This document shows positions 37,073 to 45,280 of a stretch of DNA of 51,551 nt, one piece after another. The notes beneath the pieces are model-generated. The model was not told the DNA's origin. It searched no databases and saw nothing but the letters and a program-made list of their open reading frames with translations. A program made the position numbers and the translations under genes. Within the stretch, counting starts at the first letter, position 1. Each line of letters begins with the position of its first letter. Source of the stretch: Alphaproteobacteria bacterium (GTDB taxonomy: Bacteria; Pseudomonadota; Alphaproteobacteria; Reyranellales; Reyranellaceae); NCBI GenBank assembly GCA_947474005.1, contig CANJHI010000018.1:1-51551 (forward strand), read 5' to 3'.

Positions 37073-38020
37073 CTAGGGATGCAGCCGGCTCGCCTCGGCC
37101 ATCTGCAGGTCGCCCTCGGCCGCGTGGCCGTTGGCGCGCAGCCACACGCCGAGGCGAAAGCGCGTGCGGGCTTCGGCGATCGCAGGCGTCACCTTGGGCA
37201 GATTCATACGGGCTGAAGTGGCGGGAAGCGCATGCTTGCCGGTGTCGACCCAGGCGCGGACGGCATCAAGATAGGCTTGGCGCGCGGCCAGGCGTTCGGC
37301 CTGGTCCTCGGGCGACATGGTCCTGGTCTTGAGATCCATGCGGCGGAAATGGTCGGTCGATCCCGCCGTCTCGGGCGGACGCACGATCCTGCCCTGCTCG
37401 TCGATCCAGATCGCCTGCGGCACGTTCACGAGATTGTAGAGGTCTTCCAGCCGATGCTCGGTGTCGATGAGCTGCCAGTAGCTCGACTTGCCGCTCGCTT
37501 GGGCTTGCTCGATCCAGGGTCGCGCATGGTCGGCGCCGCGGCTTTCCTCGGCCACGGCCACCACCATGAAGTTCCTGTCCTTCAGTTCGTCGTAGAGAGC
37601 CTGCCACACGGGCAAGTCAAAACGGCAGCCTCACCAACTGGCCCAGGTGGCGACGAAAACCTTTTTGCCCCGCAGCTGCGAGAGCGTGCGCGGCACGCCA
37701 TCGATGTCCGGCAGGGTGAAATCAGGCGCCTGCAGGCCCTCGAGGGCGGCATTGCGCTCCTCGGCCGGGGCGCCCAGCGCCCACACGTCGCGCGCGTCGC
37801 TCGCGATCACCGGCCCGCCGAGCTTCGTCCAGAAGGCCTCGACGTCGACCTCGGTTCCCTTCACCGCCGACGCCGGCATCGGCACGCAGAGTTCGGCGCG
37901 GCACATGCCCTCGGGCTTCAGCGTCCAGCCGGTGACCTTTTCGGCATCGGCCGCCGTCATCCACAAACCGTCCCGGGTGGCGACGTCGAATTCGTCGGTT
38001 GGAGTCAGTATCTTTGTCAT
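37073..38020 (-). CDS. Redoxin-family selenoprotein with WASWUGC active site (UGA at 37633-37631)
   Basis: Reading from the ATG at 38020, the frame meets TGA at codon 130 and continues to a TAG at 37075-37073 (315 residues if Sec is inserted). Residues 99-129 are a thioredoxin/AhpC start (APDFTLPDIDG, VFVATWASW); then U130-G131-C132-R-F-D-L-P. In cysteine homologues this position is the peroxidatic or resolving Cys of the WxxxCGC type, so UGA falls exactly on the catalytic residue. A SECIS-like hairpin follows. No signal peptide. An N-terminal domain has Cys40 and Cys45 (MCRAELCVP). The start codon lies within a dispersed repeat, so the exact N-terminus is unsure. Confidence 0.82.
37600..37633 (-). 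promoter_or_regulatory. Bacterial SECIS-like element after the UGA codon
   Basis: Fourteen bases after the UGA a 6-bp stem (CUUGCC / GGCAGG, one U-G pair) closes a 5-base loop CGUGU at 37610-37606. UGA-to-loop distance is 20 bases and G is second in the loop, within what is known for bacterial SECIS elements read by SelB. An alternative stem CUGCC / GGCAG with a larger loop is also possible. Confidence 0.65.
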
Positions 38021-38083
38021 GCTGAGCGTAGCGAAGCATCTTTCCAGGCAAGAGGAAAGATCCCTCGCTCCGCTCGGGATGAC
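38016..38083. repeat. Facing pair of a dispersed repeat overlapping the redoxin start
   Basis: Two imperfectly complementary 30-base arms (38016-38045 and 38054-38083) of the GTCATnCTGAGCG family with an 8-base spacer. The left arm contains the ATG used as start of the selenoprotein gene. Same family as 47034-47100 and the half-site at 10829. Confidence 0.75.
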
Positions 38084-38092
38084 AACATTGCG

Positions 38093-39727
38093 TTACTTGG
38101 GAACCGAGATCGTCACTTCCTTGGAAGTGATGAACTCGAGCAGCACCGGCACGCCCTTCTTGGTCTGCTCGATGCCGCGCTTGATGGCGGGAATGATGTC
38201 CTCGGGCTTGGTCACCCGCTCGCCGTAGCCGCCGAAGGCGCGGGCCATGGCGGCGTAGTCGCCCGAGATGTCGGTCGAACGGTACTTCTCGGTCGAGACC
38301 TTCATGATGTGAAGCTCGATCGCCATCGAGAAATTGTTGAGCAGGATCGACATGATCGGGATGCGCTCGCGCACCGCGGTCTCGAAATCCATGCCGGTGA
38401 AGCCGATCGCGGCATCGCCCCAGACGTTGATGCAGAGCTTGTCCGGGCAGGCGAGCTTGGCGCCCATGGCGAGGCCCAGGCCATAGCCCAGCTGGGTGGT
38501 CTTGCCCCAGCCGATGTAGGTGTGCGGCGCCGTCGTCTTCCAGAACGGCGAGAGCTGGTCGCGCGGGCTGCCGGCGTCGTGGGTGATGATGGTGTTGGCC
38601 TTGTCGACCGTGTGCTGCAGGTCCCACAGCACGCGGTAGGGATTGAGCGGCGCCTCGTTGTTGGTGAGCTTGGGCATCCACTCCTTGAGCCACTCATCGG
38701 CCATCGGCTTGATCTCGGCCACGACCGGGGCGGCGTCGCGCTTCTTGCCGCCAACCAGCTTGCTGCACTCGTCGATCATGGCGCGCAGTGCCAGCTTGGC
38801 ATCGCCGATCAGACCGTACTGGGCACGCACGTCCTTGTTGAGATGGTTGGGATCCAGCGTCGTGTGGATCACCGTCTTGCCTTTCGGCATCGAGATGCCG
38901 AAGTTCGTCTCGGTGAAGGAGCAGCCGACGCCGAACAGCACGTCGCAATGGTCGAGGAAGTAGCGCACCTGCTTCGGATAGGCGCGACCGCCCGAGCCCA
39001 GCGACAGCGGATGGGTCTCGTCGAAGCTGCTCTTGCCCTGCAGCGAAGTGCAGACCGGAATCGCCAGAAGCTCGGCCAGCTCCTTCAATTCGTCATAGGC
39101 CTCGGCCCAATGCACGCCGTGGCCGGCATAGAGGATCGGCCGCTTGGCCGCGACCAGCACCTTGGCGGCTTCCTTCACCGCGGCGGGATCGGGACCGTAT
39201 TTGGTGGCGACGACCGGCACGTAGGTCAGCGGATCGGGCGCATCCTCGCCATTGGCCTCGGCCGGAAACTCGATGATGACCGGCGAGCCGCGGCCGTTGC
39301 GCAGCAGGCTGAAGGCCCGGCGCATGACGTTCTCGATATCGGCGCCCGAGGTGATCGGCTCGGCATGCTTGGCGACATGCGCCATGGTGATGGTGGAGTT
39401 GAAGTTCGGCGGCACGTGCGCGATGCGCCGCGGATAGCCCGCCGGGATGACCAGCAGCGGCACCGATTCGCCGAACGCCTGGGCCACGCCGCCATAGGCG
39501 TTCTCCGAGCCCGGTCCGCTCTGCATGCAGAACACGCCCATCTTGCGGCCCTTGGTCAGGCGCGACATGGCGTCGGCCATGTGCAGGCCGATGCGCTCCT
39601 GGCGCACGATGATCGGGCGGATGTCGATCGCCGCGCAATGCTCGATCAGATGGTTGACGGGATAGGCGAAGAGATACTCCACGCCCTCGCGCTTGAGGAT
39701 TTCCGCGATTGCCGGACCGGTCTTCAT
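38093..39727 (-). CDS. Thiamine diphosphate-requiring enzyme, acetolactate synthase-like
   Basis: 544 residues from the ATG at 39727; the longer frame upstream runs into a repeat. PYR domain with the activating Glu in VRQERIGLHMADAMSR, middle domain, and PP domain with VWGDAAIGFTGMDFETAVRE, where GDA replaces the usual GDG and is followed by NNFSMA. It resembles the large-subunit family of acetolactate synthase/glyoxylate carboligase/benzaldehyde lyase, but no FAD-specific or regulatory-subunit gene is near. The reaction is unknown. Its transcript may continue into the selenoprotein gene 72 bases downstream through the repeat hairpin. Confidence 0.87.
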   Translation of the reverse strand: MKTGPAIAEILKREGVEYLFAYPVNHLIEHCAAIDIRPIIVRQERIGLHMADAMSRLTKGRKMGVFCMQSGPGSENAYGGVAQAFGESVPLLVIPAGYPRRIAHVPPNFNSTITMAHVAKHAEPITSGADIENVMRRAFSLLRNGRGSPVIIEFPAEANGEDAPDPLTYVPVVATKYGPDPAAVKEAAKVLVAAKRPILYAGHGVHWAEAYDELKELAELLAIPVCTSLQGKSSFDETHPLSLGSGGRAYPKQVRYFLDHCDVLFGVGCSFTETNFGISMPKGKTVIHTTLDPNHLNKDVRAQYGLIGDAKLALRAMIDECSKLVGGKKRDAAPVVAEIKPMADEWLKEWMPKLTNNEAPLNPYRVLWDLQHTVDKANTIITHDAGSPRDQLSPFWKTTAPHTYIGWGKTTQLGYGLGLAMGAKLACPDKLCINVWGDAAIGFTGMDFETAVRERIPIMSILLNNFSMAIELHIMKVSTEKYRSTDISGDYAAMARAFGGYGERVTKPEDIIPAIKRGIEQTKKGVPVLLEFITSKEVTISVPK

Positions 39728-39764
39728 CTTGATCTCCTCCCAGAGAAACCTCGACTGCGGCCCG

Positions 39765-39866
39765 CCCCCTCCGCCCTTCGGGCACCTCCCCCATGTGATG
39801 GGGGAGGAAAGAAGGATCATTCCCCTCCCCCGTCTTACGGGGGAGGTGCCCGAAGGGCGGAGGGGG
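39765..39866. repeat. Inverted-repeat element with 28-base arms
   Basis: Perfectly complementary 28-base arms at 39765-39792 and 39839-39866 (CCCCCTCCGCCCTTCGGGCA and on) enclose a 46-base centre that has its own CCCCTCCCCC / GGGGGAGG complementarity. It sits between two co-directional genes. A common dispersed element type in GC-rich alphaproteobacteria. Confidence 0.8.
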
Positions 39867-39881
39867 ACGGCTACAGCAAGG

Positions 39882-41063
39882 CTATTTGTTCAATTCCTTC
39901 ATCGCGCTGTCGAGACCGCCCAGGGTGAGCGGGAACATGCGGTTGGAGCTCAGCTGCTGCAGGAGCTGGATCGACGGCGTGTAACTCCAGTGCCGCTCGG
40001 GCACCGGGTTGAGCCACACCATGCTGCGATAGGTGTCGGCCACGCGCTGGATCCAGGTCTGGCCCGACTCCTCGTTCCAATGCTCCACCGAGCCGCCGGG
40101 ATAGGCGATCTCGTAGGGACTCATCGAGGCGTCGCCGACGAACAGCACCTTGTAGTCGGCCGGGTAGGTATGGAGCAGCTGCGCCGTCGAGAATGTATCG
40201 ACGTGGCGGCGGCGGTTGTCCTTCCACAGCTTCTCGTAGAGGCAATTGTGGAAGTAGAAGAACTCGAGATGCTTGAACTCGCTGCGCGCCGCCGAGAACA
40301 GCTCCTCGCAGACGCGGATATGCGCATCCATCGAGCCGCCGATGTCGAACAGGATCAGCAGCTTCACCTTGTTGCGCCGCTCCGGCACCATCTTGATCTC
40401 GAGCCAGCCCGCGTTGCGCGCCGTCGAGCGGATCGTGTCGGGCATGTCGAGCTCGACCTCGGCGCCCTCGCGCGCAAACTTGCGCAGGCGCCGGAGCGCG
40501 ATCTTGATGTTGCGCGTGCCGATCTCGACGGTGTCGTCGAGGTTCTTGTACTCGCGCTTATCCCACACCTTGACCGCGCGGCCCTCGCGGTTCTTGTCCT
40601 GGCCGATGCGCACGCCCTCGGGATTGAAGCCGTGCGCACCGAACGGTGAGGTCCCGGCCGTGCCGATCCACTTGCTGCCGCCCTGGTGGCGCTTCTGCTG
40701 CTCCTCGAGCCGCTTCTTCAGCGTCTCCATGAGCTTCTCCCAGCCGCCCATCGCCTCGATCTGCTTCTTCTCCTCTTCGGTGAGAAGCTTCTCGGCGAGC
40801 TTGCGCAGCCATTCCTCGGGGATTTCGGCGGCAATGCCTTCACCGGGCACGGCCTCGAGGCCCTTGAAGATATGGCCGAAGACTCGGTCGAACTTGTCGA
40901 GGTTGCGCTCGTCCTTCACCAGGATGGCGCGCGACAGGTAATAGAAATCGTCGACGCTGAAGTCGGACACGCCCTTGTCCATGCCTTCCATCAGCGCGAG
41001 GTACTCCTTGATGGAGACCGGCACCTTGGCCTGACGTAGCTCGAGGAAGAAGTTCACGAACAT
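39882..41063 (-). CDS. VWA domain-containing CoxE-like protein
   Basis: 393 residues. The C-terminal half is a von Willebrand A domain whose metal site is DIGGSM at 240-245, with Gly where DxSxS has its first Ser. The N-terminal half is the CoxE/DUF58-like helical region with a charged, probably coiled section (LLTEEEKKQIEAMGGWEKLM). CoxE-like proteins work with a MoxR ATPase as a chaperone pair that inserts metals or activates enzymes, for example carbon monoxide dehydrogenase. It follows the MoxR gene by 28 bases. Confidence 0.9.
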   Translation of the reverse strand: MFVNFFLELRQAKVPVSIKEYLALMEGMDKGVSDFSVDDFYYLSRAILVKDERNLDKFDRVFGHIFKGLEAVPGEGIAAEIPEEWLRKLAEKLLTEEEKKQIEAMGGWEKLMETLKKRLEEQQKRHQGGSKWIGTAGTSPFGAHGFNPEGVRIGQDKNREGRAVKVWDKREYKNLDDTVEIGTRNIKIALRRLRKFAREGAEVELDMPDTIRSTARNAGWLEIKMVPERRNKVKLLILFDIGGSMDAHIRVCEELFSAARSEFKHLEFFYFHNCLYEKLWKDNRRRHVDTFSTAQLLHTYPADYKVLFVGDASMSPYEIAYPGGSVEHWNEESGQTWIQRVADTYRSMVWLNPVPERHWSYTPSIQLLQQLSSNRMFPLTLGGLDSAMKELNK

Positions 41064-41091
41064 CGCGATCTCCCTTTGGTCACCGGGGGCG

Positions 41092-41940
<849 letters not shown>

Positions 41941-42043
41941 GATGCAAAATCCAAGTTCACAAGGGCAACGGGTACCCTAGAGGCGGGCCTTCCAGCCAGC
42001 AAGGCCGAGGGAGCAGGCCTGGGGACCAGACCTGCAGTGCGGC

Positions 42044-42742
42044 TCAGCCGCCGGCTCTCACGATGAAATAGACGATGGCGGCGGCCGCGAGCAGCAGCGA
42101 CACCGCCAGCCGGCCCGGTGCGAAGACCAGCTTGGGCGCAGGCGCGCCCGGCGGCACCACGTCGTCGAGCGGCTTGCGGCCCGTGATCATGGCGCCGATC
42201 AGGTTCTGCTTCTTCCAGACGAGATAGACGATGGCGGCCAGCACGTGGAGCGCCACCATCCACAACAGCACGTTGATCCAGAACTTGTGAAAGGCCGTCG
42301 CCCGCTCGACCCACTTGTCGGCAACCAGCAGCGCGAGTGGCCCGTTCACCGTTCCCATGTCGGTGTCCGCGGCGAACAGCCCCGCCGCCGTCTGCAGCAG
42401 CACGGCGAGCAGCAACGCCACGACCATGGCGCCGCCCACGGGGTTGTGGCCCGCCTCGCGCGGACGGCCGCGTCCCAGAAGATCCCGGAGATGGCCGATC
42501 GCCGCTGCCGGCCCCTTCACGAAATCGGTGAAACGGGCGGTGGTGCTGCCGACGAAGCCCCAGGCGATGCGAAAGAGGACCAGGGTGATGATCGCGTAGC
42601 CCGACCAGAAATGGAACTTCATCCACTCGCCGCCGGCCCGGCCGGTGAAATACGAGATCACCATCAGGACGACGAGCGTCCAGTGGAACAGTCGGACAGG
42701 CAGATCCCAGACCCGGATCTTACGTTCGTTTTTATCGGCCAT
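42044..42742 (-). CDS. Cytochrome b561-family membrane protein
   Basis: 232 residues, four main membrane spans plus a C-terminal hydrophobic segment (LAVSLLLAAAAIVYFIV). Histidines in RLFHWTLV (span 1), KFHFWSGY (span 2), TAFHKFWIN and ALHVLAAIVY (span 4) are arranged as haem b ligands. It likely passes electrons from quinol to a periplasmic cytochrome. It is divergent from the cytochrome c' gene, a frequent pairing, and the two probably work together. Confidence 0.9.
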   Translation of the reverse strand: MADKNERKIRVWDLPVRLFHWTLVVLMVISYFTGRAGGEWMKFHFWSGYAIITLVLFRIAWGFVGSTTARFTDFVKGPAAAIGHLRDLLGRGRPREAGHNPVGGAMVVALLLAVLLQTAAGLFAADTDMGTVNGPLALLVADKWVERATAFHKFWINVLLWMVALHVLAAIVYLVWKKQNLIGAMITGRKPLDDVVPPGAPAPKLVFAPGRLAVSLLLAAAAIVYFIVRAGG

Positions 42743-42932
42743 GCGCTGTTATCGACTCCCGTGGGAAGGCTGACAATCCCCGGCCATGGGATCCCCCGGA
42801 CTCCACTACACGCAGTCGTGATGGTGGCAGGCCCATCTAATCTGTTCGCTTTGGCGCGAACCTCTGCAACAAATATGCGGGCGTCGAGGTCCAAAGGGCC
42901 CGTCGGCCGATTGAATTCAAAGGGGATGGCTC
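42743..42932. promoter_or_regulatory. Divergent promoter region, cytochrome b561 and cytochrome c'
   Basis: 190 bases between two divergent start codons of functionally related electron-transfer genes. I see no gene in it. AAAGGGGATGGCTC precedes the cytochrome c' start and supplies its ribosome site (AAGGGG). Confidence 0.5.
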
Positions 42933-43388
42933 ATGAGAAAGACACTGGTTTTGGCTGTGATCGGCGCGCTCGCGGCCGGCACGATGGTCGGCGGCGCGAC
43001 AATTGCGTTTGCACAGGCCGATGTCATCAAGGAGCGTCAGGAAAACCGCAAGCAGACCGCTGCTGCGATGCGCGCGATCAAGGGCATCATCGACGCCAAG
43101 GGGCCGACCACCGGTGCCGTCGAGCAGGCCGCCAAGCTCAAGACGCTCGAAGCGGCGTTCGTGAAGCAGTTCCCGGCGGGCTCCGACAAGGGTGAGACCA
43201 AAGCACTGCCGACCGTATGGTCCGACATGGCGGGCTTCACGGCCGCGAGCAAGGCGGCCGATGCCGCCTACGACAAGCTCGCTGTCGCGGCGGGTTCGGG
43301 CGACATGGCGGCTCTGACCGCTGCGTTCGGCGAGACCGGCAAGGCCTGCGGCGCCTGCCACGACAAGTTCCGCGCCAAGGCCAACTGA
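42933..43388 (+). CDS. Cytochrome c' (class II)
   Basis: 151 residues with a Sec signal peptide to about residue 28 (IAFAQA). The single haem motif CGACH at 139-143 lies near the C-terminus, the mark of class II cytochromes, after a four-helix bundle (VIKERQENRKQTAAAMRAIK begins helix 1). Such proteins bind NO or CO and may protect against nitrosative stress or carry electrons. Likely partner of the cytochrome b561. Confidence 0.93.
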   Translation: MRKTLVLAVIGALAAGTMVGGATIAFAQADVIKERQENRKQTAAAMRAIKGIIDAKGPTTGAVEQAAKLKTLEAAFVKQFPAGSDKGETKALPTVWSDMAGFTAASKAADAAYDKLAVAAGSGDMAALTAAFGETGKACGACHDKFRAKAN

Positions 43389-43422
43389 TCCGGAGTCCCG
43401 GGCAAACTAGTTCGGGATCGGC

Positions 43423-43604
43423 TCAGGCCAGAACGACTATGCCGCCGTCGGCGGCATAGTATTCGATCCTGGTGATCTGTGCTGGCTTGGCCTTGACGAC
43501 CCAGCACAGCGTGGCGACAGCGAAGAAGAAGCCATAGGCGGGCGCCGCGGCGAAGGTGGCGACGACCGCGGCAAGCGCCAGAAAAAACCGACAATCTGGA
43601 ACAC
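43423..43604 (-). pseudogene. Small membrane protein gene with a one-base frameshift in a T6 run
   Basis: From a GTG at 43604 with AGGA 7 bases upstream, the reading VFQIVGFF shifts out of frame at six T (43587-43582 on the plus strand, six A). If one T is added, the frame continues LALAAVVATFAAAPAYGFFF, then VATLCWVVKAK, and ends in EYYAADGGIVVLA at the TGA 43425-43423: a 60-residue protein with two probable membrane spans. Without the change the downstream frame has no start codon. It may be a sequencing error, a real mutation or slippage. Confidence 0.5.
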
Positions 43605-43659
43605 GATTAGATCCTAGGGTCTCGACGTAGCTGGAGAGTGGGCCAGGCGAGCCTCGAGG

Positions 43660-44304
43660 TCAGGCTGCCGCCACGCTGGGGACCGTCAGGGCCTGATGGA
43701 CGATCGCTTCGGCGGTGAATCGCCAGGTCCGAGAGGCGTGGATCGGAGACAGCCGCAGCTGTTCGCGCATGTTCATCCAGCTATCGAGGCCGAAGGCGAC
43801 GTCGAGCGAGTCGAGCACCAGATCGTGGGCCGCCGGATGAAGATTGCCGAGTTCGGTCGCGAACCAGACGGCGAGGCGCTCACGCAGCAGCCGGCGCAAA
43901 TGGGTCACGCCCAGACCGACAGCCGGCGCCACGCTGCGGACGCGTTCGGCAAAATGCCACACCGGCAACCACTCCTCGAAGAGCTGGGCACGATCGGACA
44001 CCAGCAGGTCGATACGGTTGGAGAGCGGCGCCGCGGTGTCCACGGGACTGTTGGCGGCGAACGCCCGGCTGACGGCCAGATCGAAGGCCGCGGCATAGAG
44101 ATCGGTGAGACTGGCGAAGTGCTGGAAGAGTGCCCGGCTCGATACCCCGGCGATGGTTGCGATGGCCGCCGACGTCGGCTCGACATCGCCCGCCTGGATG
44201 AGATCCAGGGTCGACTGGATCAGGGACTGACGGGTTCGCAGACCGCGCACGATGCGACCATCCTGCGAACGTGAAACGTCGATAGGGAAACCGATAATTT
44301 TCAT
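43660..44304 (-). CDS. TetR-like transcriptional regulator
   Basis: 214 residues. A helix-turn-helix at about 45-75 (AAIATIAGVSSRALFQHFASLTDLYAAAF) is of the TetR type; the C-terminal ligand domain is helical and unlike any subfamily I know. Its N-terminus begins MKIIGFPIDVSRSQDGRIVR, slightly longer than usual. It may regulate itself and the small membrane protein gene just downstream. The upstream DNA is AT-rich. Confidence 0.85.
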   Translation of the reverse strand: MKIIGFPIDVSRSQDGRIVRGLRTRQSLIQSTLDLIQAGDVEPTSAAIATIAGVSSRALFQHFASLTDLYAAAFDLAVSRAFAANSPVDTAAPLSNRIDLLVSDRAQLFEEWLPVWHFAERVRSVAPAVGLGVTHLRRLLRERLAVWFATELGNLHPAAHDLVLDSLDVAFGLDSWMNMREQLRLSPIHASRTWRFTAEAIVHQALTVPSVAAA

Positions 44305-44561
44305 GGGAAACCAATATAATAGGAATTTCGTTAATGACTCGACCCTAACAGGGCACTATTCGAATGTAACTTGCAAAAATGCATATCACGCTAAACCTCA
44401 GGCCTGATTTTGTTGTGTTTTTTTTCCAAGATAGGCGTTTTTGGTAAGTCTAATGCTGATTTGGATAAGCAACAGCCAAGCCCTTCCGGCCAGAATGACA
44501 GGCATTCTCGGCTTCATGCCAGGGGGTCTTGCGGACGCGGTCATTGATCGACAACGCGCCG

Positions 44562-44603
44562 TGAAAATATGAAAGGCCGGCCGCTTGGGGAACGACCGGC
44601 CTT
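44562..44603 (-). terminator. Terminator of the small RNA candidate
   Basis: The third stem-loop (11 bp, loop of 9 bases) is followed on the minus strand by TCATATTTTC. The T tract is interrupted, so efficiency may be moderate. Confidence 0.55.
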
Positions 44604-44692
44604 CCTTACAAGCCCGCCTGGGTGTGTCTAGGTTGTCGAAGTCTTGGGGTGTGTGGGAAGGGGACTTCGACGAAGGCGGCTTGGGGGCCGCC
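44562..44692 (-). ncRNA. Candidate small RNA with three stem-loops, each exposing CCCCAA
   Basis: Read on the minus strand: SL1 at 44692-44675 (GGCGGC, loop CCCCAA, GCCGCC); SL2 at 44671-44635 (GTCGAAGTC, 19-base loop CCCTTCCCACACACCCCAA, GACTTCGAC); a 31-base linker; SL3 at 44603-44573 (11-bp stem AAGGCCGGTCG / CGGCCGGCCTT with one T-G pair, loop TTCCCCAAG), then TCATATTTT as terminator tail. A promoter TTGCCC (44725-44720), 16-base gap, TATAGC (44703-44698) puts the start at the base of SL1. C-rich loops are typical of sRNAs that mask ribosome-binding sites. No family recognised. Confidence 0.65.
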
Positions 44693-45035
44693 GGCGGGCT
44701 ATATAAAACTCGATGGGACGGGCAAGGCCACGATAGAGCGCTGCCAAACTGGGATCAAATGCCTTTCAGAAATGAATTTTATCGTCTGATTGAATGCCGT
44801 TAATGCAATTAACCTAACAAACGATCCCAAGCTTCGTCATCTGCAAAACCGCATATCTGATCCAGGCCTTATGTGCCAATTCTCAATGATTTGCGCATGC
44901 TGCGAGCATAAGATAGGCGGAAAAGGTCATTCTCCTTGAGCTGTCATTTGACACTCTTCCCTTGAATTATCATTTCATATCAATGTGTTATGCGGCCAAA
45001 ATCATGGCCTTGCGTTGAATTGACGAGATCGCGGC

Positions 45036-45052
45036 GCCCAAACGGTTTGGGC
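45036..45052. promoter_or_regulatory. 17-base perfect palindrome, possible operator
   Basis: GCCCAAAC G GTTTGGGC lies about 230 bases upstream of the Sel1 genes. Symmetric 8-base arms with a one-base centre fit a dimeric regulator site, but no regulator can be named. Confidence 0.35.
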
Positions 45053-45280
45053 ACGCAGATCACACGTTCGCCGACACGGTTGAAACTGCCACGGCCTCGT
45101 CGCAGTCCGAACGTACGGAACGATATCTCGAGGGATGGCCCGGAGGGATTGCCCTGAGAGATTGCGACGCATCATCGAGCCGCCTCGCTTCGTGTTTCAG
45201 CCCCAATTCCATGCTAGACGGACCGCCTTTCCACCCTATTGGCTGCCCAATGCAGCGGCCGTTATTGGGAGTCCTCGCCC

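Larger units (their letters stand above)
44305..45280. other. Long intergenic region: AT-rich DNA, small RNA candidate, palindrome
   Basis: About 975 bases without a protein gene I can support. 44305-44480 is AT-rich and holds the TetR promoter. 44562-44692 is the small RNA candidate described separately. 44760-45000 is again AT-rich, and 45036-45052 holds a perfect palindrome. A 72-codon plus-strand frame over 44585-44803 is the antisense of the RNA hairpins and is not convincing. Confidence 0.6.

Noticed and set aside
37073..38020. Simple pseudogene interpretation of the split redoxin
   Set aside because: The only interruption at codon 130 is TGA, exactly at the active-site position and followed by a SECIS-like hairpin; the frame is otherwise intact. 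The later TAG remains open to question.
44585..44803. 72-residue plus-strand frame in the small RNA region
   Set aside because: It is the complement of the RNA hairpins, has no good start signal and no domain.
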